From Firmicutes bacterium UBA5389 (GTDB taxonomy: Bacteria > Bacillota > DTU025), in assembly GCA_002409965.1 (NCBI GenBank), contig DHON01000097.1:1-13752 (forward strand): a stretch of DNA of 13,752 nucleotides, given 5' to 3'. The translations under genes were made by a program, and so were the position numbers. The notes under the pieces were generated by a model. That model saw nothing but the letters and a program-made list of their open reading frames with translations, ran no database searches and was not told the DNA's origin. Positions 7,029 through 13,752 of this stretch are shown piece after piece (the stretch's first letter is position 1; every line of letters begins with the position of its first letter).

Positions 7029-8036
7029 ATGAGAAGGCGGCCAGCAGTCACGACAGCGCTACTTATGCTGTCGCTGTTGGCGGTTGGGATGGCGTCGTCT
7101 GTGAACGCAGCGCCAAGGCCTGGGCTGATGGTGTACACATCCACCAAGGATGTGATCATCAGCCAGATCAAAAAGACTTTCATGCGCAAGTACCCAGAGA
7201 TTCAGCTCGACTACTACTCAGCCGGCGCCGGCAAGATAATGGCGAAGCTCGCCATCGAACGCCACGCCGGAAGGGTAATGGCCGATGTGCTGTGGACAAG
7301 CGAGGTGCCAGACTTCTATCAGCTCAAGGGGGAAGGCCTGCTCGAAAGGTATGTCTCGCCTGAAGCGTCCGCGGTGATCAGCCCGGTGTCTGACCCTGAC
7401 GGCTACTTCACTGCCGCTCGCCTCAGCACCATCGGCATCTGCTACGATATCACTCGGATAAACAATCCTCCAAGAACCTGGGAGGACCTGCTCAGGCCGG
7501 AATACCGAGACGCTTTCGGGATCGCCGATCCGGCGATTTCCGGAACCTCTATGTTGAGCGTATCTATGATCGTGAAGAACCTGGGATGGGACTACATCCG
7601 GAAGTTGAGAGCCAACGGAGCCAAGATGGGACAGGGCGCGACGCAAGTGGTGGACGACACAGCCGTAGGCGATCTAGCAGCCTGCTTGGCGGTGGACTAC
7701 ATAGCCATAAACAAGATCCTAGACGGAGCGCCCCTCGGCTTTGTGTATCTCGACAAGATAATGGTGATCCCAAGCCCTGTCGCGATTCTGAAAGGCACGC
7801 CCAATCCCAAAGCCGCCAGAGCTTTCGTGGACTTTCTTCTGTCGAGAGAAGGTCAGGCCATTGTAGCGGAAGGCTATACACTTCCAAGTCGCAGGGACGT
7901 GCCTGTCGCCCGGGGGATGGGCTTGATACCCGCCGAGGAGGCCGTGAAGAGAGCGATGTCGCTCGACTACATCAGGCTGAGGTCGGAGAAAGAGGAGATA
8001 ATCGACAGGTTCGCGGCGATCATGACGGGCAGGTAG
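7029..8036 (+). CDS. Orphan periplasmic solute-binding protein 2, paralogue of protein 1
   Basis: This 335-residue protein has its own AAGGAGG ribosome binding site eight bases before the ATG, and a Sec signal peptide (MRRRPAVTTALLMLSLLAVG...NAAP) without a lipobox. The longer frame upstream lacks a signal sequence start and was not used. It aligns along its whole length with binding protein 1. In the block from KYP to YVSPEA about half the residues are identical by eye, and DPAISGT, LAVDYIA, GFVY and IPSPVAILKGTPN are shared. No permease or ATPase follows it. Instead it is convergent with the transmembrane LuxR regulator, 21 bases apart. It could be a second receptor for the same importer with different specificity. 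Alternatively, as suggested by HptA of S. aureus, it could be a sensory binding protein that signals to the regulator. The evidence here does not separate these. Confidence 0.92.
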   Translation: MRRRPAVTTALLMLSLLAVGMASSVNAAPRPGLMVYTSTKDVIISQIKKTFMRKYPEIQLDYYSAGAGKIMAKLAIERHAGRVMADVLWTSEVPDFYQLKGEGLLERYVSPEASAVISPVSDPDGYFTAARLSTIGICYDITRINNPPRTWEDLLRPEYRDAFGIADPAISGTSMLSVSMIVKNLGWDYIRKLRANGAKMGQGATQVVDDTAVGDLAACLAVDYIAINKILDGAPLGFVYLDKIMVIPSPVAILKGTPNPKAARAFVDFLLSREGQAIVAEGYTLPSRRDVPVARGMGLIPAEEAVKRAMSLDYIRLRSEKEEIIDRFAAIMTGR

Positions 8037-8057
8037 CACCAGGTAGCAGCCCGCTCG

Positions 8058-9473
8058 TCAGTCGAGGTCGCGATAGTCGCGAAGGTTCAGGCCTGCCTCC
8101 ACTGCCAGCAGGGACGCCTGCACCCTGTCACGCACGCAAAGCTTGCTGTATACAGAGCTCACATAGTTCTTGACCGTCTGTTCGGCTATGTATGTCTTCT
8201 GCGCGATCTCGCGGTTGGAGTAGCCCTGTGACATAAGGATCAGGACCTGTATCTCCTTATCGGTCAGCTGGCCGAGCCACTCGGGATCGGCAGTCGATGG
8301 CTGAGGCCCGTCAGCCGCCAGAGACGCGCCGCTCACCTGGCTGGAGCGCAAGTAGTCGGGGTGTGCTCGCGCGATGCGCACAGACGATAAGCTCTCGTGC
8401 ATCGGCCACGCGAAAAGAAAGACTGCAGTCGCCGCCAGGGCGCCGGCGACTAGCCCGCCCGCCATGGGAATGGACACCCCCGCCCGAGCGCCGCCCGGCT
8501 CCTCCCCATACAGGCCCGCCAGCGATACGGGCACAAACACTCTCCAATCCGCGCCCGAAACAGGCCTGAACACAACCAGTACATCCTCGCCGCGTATGGC
8601 GTTGGTGAAGCTACCCTCCGCGCGGCGCGCGATGGAATTTGAGTAGAGTTGCCGAAGAGAAAGCCCTTCTACCAAAGACGGCCCGGAGATGATGTTCCCC
8701 TTGCTATCTGCTACCACTGTGTAGTTGGTCTTGACGGTACCCACAGAGAAGTAAAAATGATCATACAAGTAGTCGTTGACCACACGGACCAGTTCATCGG
8801 CGCATATCATCACGGCCACCACACCCAGCGGTTTCCCTCCGAATAGGTCCTTGATCCTCCTACCCACAATGACGCAGTCCATTCCCGTGTGGGCGCAGTT
8901 CTCCTCGAACGCCCACACGGCCTTGCCATCGGCTCTCAGTATGTCTTGATAAGCATCGGAGTTGCGGAGCGCCTTGATATACGAAGCCGGGAGCGATTCG
9001 CGCATCGTCAGCGCCTTGCGGTTCCTGTTGGATTCGTCCAGAAACACCGCGTCATACACGCCGCGACGGCTGAACGTGTATCCTTCCAGGAAGTTTGAGA
9101 AGGCCTGGTTGTATGGGGCGATTTCATAAGGGTCTGCAGACGAGACGCAGTCGAGTAGCAATCGATTGAGGTCTTGATTGGCCACGAATTGAAAGGTCGC
9201 GTCTTCATAGTCTTTGAGAAAAGCCGCCAGATCGGCAACTGCCTGGTCGATCACCACATCGCAGTAGTCCCTTTCCGCTTCATCTCGGGCGTGTGTGTGT
9301 CGCAGCGCCGTCAGGCCCAAGATAACTGCCAAGACGAGGAGAGCTACAGCTAGAAGCCGCCGACCGCCGATGGCGGCAACGGCGCGGCCCAGCACGTGTG
9401 AGGCTGGTCCGCCACTGTCGCTCCCCTGCCCCGATGTGGACACATCGCTCCTCCGCGGTTCCGGAACCGCCAT
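8058..9473 (-). CDS. Transmembrane one-component regulator: Cache-like sensor fused to LuxR-type DNA-binding domain
   Basis: This is a 471-residue protein from the ATG at 9473, which has GGGGAG nine bases upstream; the frame remains open to 9551 but without a good ribosome binding site. The order is: a short cytoplasmic tail; membrane helix 1 (about 39-57, RRLLAVALLVLAVILGLTAL); a roughly 265-residue extracytoplasmic domain (about 60-325) resembling the double-Cache sensors of YesM-type kinases (YDAVFLDES, GKAVWAF, GVVAVMI, VVADSKGNIIS, ADWRVFVPV); helix 2 (about 338-356); a 45-residue linker; and a GerE/LuxR helix-turn-helix (about 403-462, LTDKEIQVLILMSQGYSNREIAQ... with recognition helix EQTVKNYVSSVYSKL). 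There is no kinase or receiver domain, so signal and DNA binding share one chain tethered to the membrane. It probably controls the adjacent binding-protein and ABC genes. Confidence 0.9.
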   Translation of the reverse strand: MAVPEPRRSDVSTSGQGSDSGGPASHVLGRAVAAIGGRRLLAVALLVLAVILGLTALRHTHARDEAERDYCDVVIDQAVADLAAFLKDYEDATFQFVANQDLNRLLLDCVSSADPYEIAPYNQAFSNFLEGYTFSRRGVYDAVFLDESNRNRKALTMRESLPASYIKALRNSDAYQDILRADGKAVWAFEENCAHTGMDCVIVGRRIKDLFGGKPLGVVAVMICADELVRVVNDYLYDHFYFSVGTVKTNYTVVADSKGNIISGPSLVEGLSLRQLYSNSIARRAEGSFTNAIRGEDVLVVFRPVSGADWRVFVPVSLAGLYGEEPGGARAGVSIPMAGGLVAGALAATAVFLFAWPMHESLSSVRIARAHPDYLRSSQVSGASLAADGPQPSTADPEWLGQLTDKEIQVLILMSQGYSNREIAQKTYIAEQTVKNYVSSVYSKLCVRDRVQASLLAVEAGLNLRDYRDLD

Positions 9474-9735
9474 TTGCAGACACTCCCCTGGGCTCTCTTC
9501 GCATTCTGTATTCCATACATAGTCTCCGGTTTCCTTCTGCCGGGGCCTCATACATCTGCGGGCCAGGCACGGAGGGGTCCTTCATCCCGAACATCCGCCA
9601 TCGCATTGGTCGCGTTTGCCGCATTGCTTGAGCGCCAGATTCCTCATCCCGGCGGACCCCAACCGGTGCGGCCTGGGAGGATTCGCGCCCGGCCATGATG
9701 AATCCTAACGCAGGTAGAAAGGAGATGCGAACGGA

Positions 9736-10338
9736 ATGAGCACGAACTCTGGAAAGGGCCCCATCGGGCCGCAGTCGCAGCCGCAGTCGCAACCGCAGTC
9801 GCAACCGCCGCGTAGTTGCGACCGAGTGTCCGTTGTCCGCGGAGACATCACAGAGCAGCACGTCGACGCCATAGTCAATGCCGCCAACACCACACTGCTC
9901 GGCGGAGGCGGTGTGGACGGCGCAATACATCGAGCGGCCGGCCCTGAGCTACTCGCCGAGTGCAGGGCGATTGGAGGCTGCAACACCGGCGATGCCGTCA
10001 TCACCAGAGGATACCAGCTGCCCGCGAAGAATGTCATACATACAGTCGGCCCGATCTGGCAGGGCGGCGGCGCGGGCGAAGCGGACCTTCTGGCCGGCTG
10101 CTACAGGAGCTCGCTGATACTCGCAGCAAAACACGGTGTTCGCACTTTGGCATTTCCGTCGATTAGCACCGGAGCGTATCGCTATCCCCTGGAGCAGGCC
10201 TCGCAAATCGCCATGAGAACCGTGACGCGACACCTTGAGGCCGATCCGTCTATAGATGAAGTGATATTCGTGTGCTTCAACGAGCGCACTCGCGATGCGT
10301 ATCAGCGCGCGCTGGACGCGGAACTCCCCATACGCTGA
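9736..10338 (+). CDS. Macrodomain protein, MacroD/YmdB-like ADP-ribose hydrolase
   Basis: This 200-residue cytoplasmic protein is expected to bind ADP-ribose and remove O-acetyl-ADP-ribose or ADP-ribosyl groups. The motifs are complete: VVRGDIT (33-39), DAIVNAANTTLLGGGGVDGAIH (44-65) with the expected catalytic Asp near 61, GDAVITRGYQLPAKNVIHTVGP (85-106), and AFPSISTGAYRYP (139-151). The N-terminus is unusual: residues 12-24 are a PQSQ repeat encoded by a 12-bp tandem repeat, ahead of the domain that normally starts almost at once. The ATG at 9736 has AGAAAGGAGA about ten bases upstream. A four-codon ORF overlapping the start is probably accidental. It is divergent from the regulator gene, with 262 bases between starts, and has no evident functional link to transport. 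Confidence 0.9.
   Translation: MSTNSGKGPIGPQSQPQSQPQSQPPRSCDRVSVVRGDITEQHVDAIVNAANTTLLGGGGVDGAIHRAAGPELLAECRAIGGCNTGDAVITRGYQLPAKNVIHTVGPIWQGGGAGEADLLAGCYRSSLILAAKHGVRTLAFPSISTGAYRYPLEQASQIAMRTVTRHLEADPSIDEVIFVCFNERTRDAYQRALDAELPIR
9769..9804. repeat. 12-bp tandem repeat, three units, in macrodomain gene
   Basis: Three copies of CCGCAGTCGCAG or its CAA-ending variant run head to tail and encode PQSQ three times near the start of the protein. The unit is four codons, so gain or loss would not shift the frame. Such tracts are prone to slippage. Confidence 0.9.
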
Positions 10339-10691
10339 TTCTGCACCTCGGTTCTGCGTTCACCGACTTCTACACTGCACACCCTAATGGGATAGCTCCG
10401 ATGATGGAGACGGTCGGATTCCAAACTCAGGCACTGCTTTCTCAAGAGGGAATCGTGAGCATGATTGTGGGACGCATGGGCGGACCTGAACTATAGATGC
10501 GCATTAGATCCCAGTATTCACGGCAGCGCAGAACACCTCCTCTACATCGGACGCCGGCGATAGCCACGACGTCCGCAGGCGAGTCAAGGGGCAGAGTACA
10601 TTATCTGTTGCAGGATAGCTTGGATCGCAGGAACATATCCAACTCTGCGAGAATTCTCACTGCAAATGGCACCAAAGCGGAAAGGACGGTG
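10339..10691. other. Gap between macrodomain and PPC-repeat genes
   Basis: No convincing gene is seen in this roughly 350-base stretch. A short plus-strand frame ending at 10496 would encode about 31 residues from a double ATG near 10401 but has no ribosome binding site. The frame open from 10497 joins the PPC-repeat gene but lacks a good start and puts 65 residues before the signal peptide. I saw no clear terminator or strong promoter. Confidence 0.5.
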
Positions 10692-12848
10692 ATGTCCATG
10701 TCAAGGCCCCGACGCATGCGCCTAACTCTGCCGTTAGCAGCGGTTTGTTTGCTCGCCCTGTCGGCCGGCGTTCTTGGCTCATCTGTAACACTCGTCAACG
10801 GAACTACACACGATGCTCAGCTAGTGGGTTTCTTCACCTTCAACGGCGTAGATCACTTCGTATTCCAAATGGCCGATGGATCCCTGATGGCCTATTCGCG
10901 AACGGAAATCGCCGCAATAGAGATCAATCCAAGCAAGACGCCGACAAGCGGCATTCCGCCTGGACAGGCAACACACCCTCCTGCGGGGACAGAACCGTCC
11001 ACCGCAACGCAGCCACCGGTGTCGTCAACTCCCCCGGCAGCAGTGCCCGCTCCTCGATTTGAGCTCTCCGGGACGTGGAGCATCAACGCCAATCGGTTCA
11101 TCGGCGAGCTTATGATCACGCAGAGTGGAACAACGTTCTCAGGAACGGTCCTCGGCGACACTCTGGCGAGCGGCAGGGTACAGCCGGAGGGCACAGTTAG
11201 CTTCGAACGGATCATCGGGAACAGTAAACAGATCTATACAGGCAAGATAATCCAGGATGCAACGGGCATCCTGACAATACAAGGCGCTTTCGACTGCTTT
11301 ATCACCGGCGGAAAGAGTCTGCCCTGGAGCGCCGTCCTGACGAAACCATCGGCGGTCTCAGCGACTCCAGCGCTGCCGCCGACCACAACGCTTCCGCCGA
11401 CGCCTCAGCCTGAATATCTGCGGGCAGAGCGCGAGCCCAACAACGATATCGCCAGCGCAAAACTGATAGCCGTGGGTACAGATGTCACAGGGGCCATATC
11501 GACAAACGGCGATGTCGATGTGTACAGGGTCACCGTGCCCACCCACGGCACCTTCCACGTGACGTGTACGCAACCCGCCGACTTCTACATGGCGATATTG
11601 AACGAGGCGGGGACACAGATTGCCGGAGGCGATCTGGGCACTCCCGGGAAGACGATGGTTCTTGATACCAACGTATTCGAACCGGGCAACTACTACGTGC
11701 TTGTGCGCGGATACTCAAGCTCACACAAGTCCGACACCCCGTACACTCTGAGGGCGGAGTTCCGCGAGGCTCGCGATGCCTTTGAGCCCAACGACAGTAT
11801 CCAACAGGCATCGACCGTTGTGTCGGGCAGGCAGTTCGATTCCTTCATCTACCGGCCGGGAGATGTCGACTTCTATCGGATAGACGTATCATGGCCATCC
11901 ACCATCAAGGTAAAGTCTACCCAGCCGGCAGACTACCATCTCTCCATTGTAGACAGCTCCGGAGCGCAACAGCTGTACGGAGGCGACTTAGGCACTCCTG
12001 GACAAGACATGTTCCTTGAAGGCGATGTGTACGAATCGGGCACCTACTACGTGGTGATGCGCGGGTACAGCACCAACTACCATGATATGCACAATCCGTA
12101 CACCATGACCATAACCGTCACACCCGGAGGACCCGACAGGTTTGAACCCAACGATGCGCCGGAGCAGGCCTCCGTGCCGCCCCTCGGGCAGCCGTTCTCC
12201 GCGTTCATATCCCGTCCGGTCGACAAAGACTACTACAAGGTAAACATCACCGGTCCATCGCAGATAGTCGTGGAATCCGACCAACCGGCTGACTACTGGA
12301 TGGGCATACTCCACCCGGACGGCGCGACAGCCTTAGCGGGAGACGACTTCGGAAACGTGGGAACGCCCATGGCGGCAGCCCACTATGTGTTCGAGCCCGG
12401 CGTCTACTACGTGCTGATGCGAGGCTACGGCTCAAGCGCTTACAACATGCACACTCCGTACAACATGAAAATCCAGGTCAAGCCGGCGCTGCACGATTCC
12501 GCAGAGCCCAACGACTCGGCGAGCCAAGCCAGGGGCCTTCAGCTCGGGCAACCGGTGACCGGAGTCATACCCACCGACACCGATCAGGACTGGTGGTACT
12601 TTGACACGCCGCTTCTTGGCAAGGTGCGGATCACGTGCACACAGCCGGCCGACTTCAGGCTGAGAGTGGTGGATTCCATCGGGAAAGAGATAACCAACCA
12701 AGACTTAGGCTCCAAGGGGACGCTCATGGACCTCACCTTGCAGCTTGTGCCGATGGCCAGGTATTACGTGGTTGTGCAGCCCTGGTCAAAAGGTCATTTC
12801 AACATGCACGATCCCTATCAGCTGACCGTGAGCCCTGCCGCCAAGTAG
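10692..12848 (+). CDS. Secreted protein with four PPC repeats and no peptidase domain
   Basis: This 718-residue exported protein is preceded by AAAGGACG; the ATG at 10692 was chosen because the signal peptide (about 1-30, RMRLTLPLAAVCLLALSAGV) starts there. A small beta-rich N-terminal domain (about 31-80) is followed by a Pro/Thr linker (81-122). Next come a beta-barrel-like region (about 123-218, FELSGTWSINANRFIGELMI) and a second Pro/Thr linker. Four repeats of about 118 residues follow, starting near 245, 361, 480 and 600. Each opens with an EPN(N/D) motif, contains D(V/K/Q)D(V/F/Y/W)Y-like and QPAD motifs, and ends with a YYV...PY(T/N/Q)(L/M) strand. They match bacterial pre-peptidase C-terminal domains, normally appended to secreted peptidases, but no peptidase is present. 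A role in adhesion or matrix binding is possible but unproven. No lipobox is seen. Confidence 0.88.
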   Translation: MSMSRPRRMRLTLPLAAVCLLALSAGVLGSSVTLVNGTTHDAQLVGFFTFNGVDHFVFQMADGSLMAYSRTEIAAIEINPSKTPTSGIPPGQATHPPAGTEPSTATQPPVSSTPPAAVPAPRFELSGTWSINANRFIGELMITQSGTTFSGTVLGDTLASGRVQPEGTVSFERIIGNSKQIYTGKIIQDATGILTIQGAFDCFITGGKSLPWSAVLTKPSAVSATPALPPTTTLPPTPQPEYLRAEREPNNDIASAKLIAVGTDVTGAISTNGDVDVYRVTVPTHGTFHVTCTQPADFYMAILNEAGTQIAGGDLGTPGKTMVLDTNVFEPGNYYVLVRGYSSSHKSDTPYTLRAEFREARDAFEPNDSIQQASTVVSGRQFDSFIYRPGDVDFYRIDVSWPSTIKVKSTQPADYHLSIVDSSGAQQLYGGDLGTPGQDMFLEGDVYESGTYYVVMRGYSTNYHDMHNPYTMTITVTPGGPDRFEPNDAPEQASVPPLGQPFSAFISRPVDKDYYKVNITGPSQIVVESDQPADYWMGILHPDGATALAGDDFGNVGTPMAAAHYVFEPGVYYVLMRGYGSSAYNMHTPYNMKIQVKPALHDSAEPNDSASQARGLQLGQPVTGVIPTDTDQDWWYFDTPLLGKVRITCTQPADFRLRVVDSIGKEITNQDLGSKGTLMDLTLQLVPMARYYVVVQPWSKGHFNMHDPYQLTVSPAAK

Positions 12849-13233
12849 GATCTACCGGCGCGCGGCGCAAGGTAGCCTAGGGGTAGACTGACGCAGACTG
12901 TTGCAGACTCACACAGCGGCGTGCTCCCCTGAGAAGCACGCCGCTCCCTTCGGTACTGAGACCACCTTGCCACTACGTAACTGCCTGGATCGTTCTTGTC
13001 GGCAAACGGCACTGCCCGTACTGCATTGAGACGAGTATGCGCGGCGATTCAATCAAACGCCTCGTCGTCGGTTATTGCCTCTATCTGGCCGATGGCTTCA
13101 TTCCACGGACGGTTGAGCCTGAGAGTGGGACCGCACGCGGCATCGACCGCGACTTGCGCGCAGTTCTCATGAGTCGTCCGTCAGAAGGCTGGTCAACGAT
13201 GCCCACGTATCCCGCAGTCGCCTGACTGAACTG
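12849..13233. other. Gap between the PPC-repeat and DUF3784-like genes
   Basis: Apart from the hairpin at 12915-12945 nothing functional is evident. A plus-strand frame of 62 codons beginning at 13037 has no ribosome binding site and no recognisable protein features, so it is not called. Confidence 0.55.
12915..12945 (+). terminator. Hairpin after the PPC-repeat gene
   Basis: AGCGGCGTGCT pairs perfectly with AGCACGCCGCT over 11 bases around a nine-base loop, about 66 bases after the PPC-repeat stop. It is followed by CCCTT rather than a long U-tract. It probably ends that transcript and may also stop read-through from the facing gene. Confidence 0.65.
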
Positions 13234-13557
13234 CTACTGCCTCCTGAATCTGTTGCCAGTATTCGCATAGATAGCTGCCGAAAGACCTCCGCCAGTCGCA
13301 AGCACAGTGACTGCCGTGCTGATCCACCTGATATCAAGCACGATTCCTACCATGAGCAGCAACATACACCCAGCGAAGAAGAACATCAGCCCACCTGCGA
13401 ATCTCCCCAACGCTACTTTGTCATACGCTTCTCTTTGCTTGGGCGTAGCGGCAAAGTAGGCTGTTATGAGGGTCAGACACTTCCCGTTAACAAGCAGTAC
13501 TCCAAGCGCTGCGAACGCTCCTGCGGCGATGCCGCATGCAGTGATGTCAGTAAGCAT
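13234..13557 (-). CDS. Small DUF3784-like membrane protein
   Basis: This is a 107-residue integral membrane protein starting at ATG 13557, seven bases after AAGGAGG; the longer frame reaching to 13746 lacks any such signal. Three hydrophobic segments are visible (about 5-29, 48-72 and 75-94). Between the first two is the loop LITAYFAATPKQREAYDKVALGRF, where the pattern of an Ala-Tyr, an acidic/basic stretch, then YDK...L.RF is typical of what I recall of DUF3784 proteins. Family function is unknown. It faces the PPC-repeat gene across a terminator-like hairpin and shows no link to the transporter. Confidence 0.7.
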   Translation of the reverse strand: MLTDITACGIAAGAFAALGVLLVNGKCLTLITAYFAATPKQREAYDKVALGRFAGGLMFFFAGCMLLLMVGIVLDIRWISTAVTVLATGGGLSAAIYANTGNRFRRQ

Positions 13558-13752
13558 CTGCCTGCCTCCTTCTCCCACACGCATTGCCCTGCATCGTTTC
13601 GACATCGGAGCGCCTAGAACCTTCAGAGGCACCCGGACTGCTCCGTCGTGTTGGCCCTGCCCACATCGGGGGAACATGCCGAAGAAGCCGGCCGAAAATG
13701 GGCTTGTGAGCTCCGGATTCGTTGATGCAGATTCACCGAGGGTCAAGGCAAC

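Noticed and set aside
8068..8082. TCGCGA-TAG-TCGCGA inverted repeat near the convergent gene ends
   Set aside because: It lies inside the regulator coding region and is too short to call a terminator.
9725..9739. Four-codon upstream ORF (MRTE) overlapping the macrodomain start by ATGA
   Set aside because: Its ATG lies too close to the AAAGGAG ribosome binding site to be used; probably chance.
9280..9930. 216-residue minus-strand frame
   Set aside because: It overlaps the regulator and macrodomain genes, has a repeat-driven Arg/Leu tract, and lacks recognisable domains.
10272..10496. 74-codon frame overlapping the macrodomain end
   Set aside because: Its first part is an alternative frame of the macrodomain gene and the non-overlapping part has no start signal.
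13037..13225. 62-codon plus-strand frame
   Set aside because: No ribosome binding site, no hydrophobic pattern and no recognisable motif.
1..13752. CRISPR arrays, tRNA or rRNA genes, transposases and insertion sequence ends
   Set aside because: None was seen; the repeats present are short in-gene tandem repeats or regulatory palindromes.

Overview
The window is a GC-rich bacterial chromosome segment. It is built mainly around one binding-protein-dependent ABC importer and what looks like its own sensing circuit, with unrelated small cassettes on either side. A diderm, Bacillota-related bacterium is my best guess. The two solute-binding proteins and the PPC-repeat protein have Sec signal peptides without a lipobox cysteine, so they look periplasmic or secreted rather than lipid-anchored. 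The DUF3784-type membrane protein is a family I associate with Bacillota. This assignment is an inference only.

Layout. (1) 10-413: a very small minus-strand membrane ORF ending just after a HEL motif, then an intergenic stretch with a perfect 12-bp palindrome. (2) 414-1609: two translationally coupled plus-strand genes, a DUF6978-like protein and a DUF1828/DUF1829 protein, of unknown function. A long hairpin closes this unit and lies between it and the convergent transporter operon. (3) 1734-6771, minus strand: a tight four-gene ABC importer operon, read from the right as binding protein, ATPase 1, fused two-domain permease, ATPase 2. The last two junctions are TAGTG and TGATG stop/start overlaps. 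(4) 6772-7028: a divergent control region with two GTACC-N2-GGTAC palindromes 37 bp apart, one centred at about -42.5 from an inferred weak promoter of the operon. (5) 7029-8036, plus strand: a second, paralogous binding protein with no transporter genes of its own. (6) 8058-9473, minus strand: an unusual one-component regulator with a membrane-anchored extracytoplasmic Cache-like domain joined directly to a C-terminal LuxR-type DNA-binding domain. (7) 9736-10338: a macrodomain protein with a PQSQ repeat tail. (8) 10692-12848: a secreted protein of four PPC repeats with no peptidase domain, followed by a strong hairpin. (9) 13234-13557, minus strand: a small DUF3784-like membrane protein.

How the parts may work together (inference). 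Binding protein 1 would deliver an anionic ligand to the fused permease, powered by two different ATPases. The orphan binding protein 2 sits convergently against the transmembrane LuxR regulator, so it may serve as its ligand-bound sensory partner. The regulator could then bind the twin palindromes and activate the operon. A periplasmic binding protein of this superfamily acting with a sensor is known from HptA-HptRS in Staphylococcus aureus. Here the kinase and response regulator would be replaced by one membrane-spanning transcription factor. The substrate is unresolved: both binding proteins lack the adjacent tyrosine pair expected in classical ferric-binding proteins, so an iron label is not justified by sequence alone.
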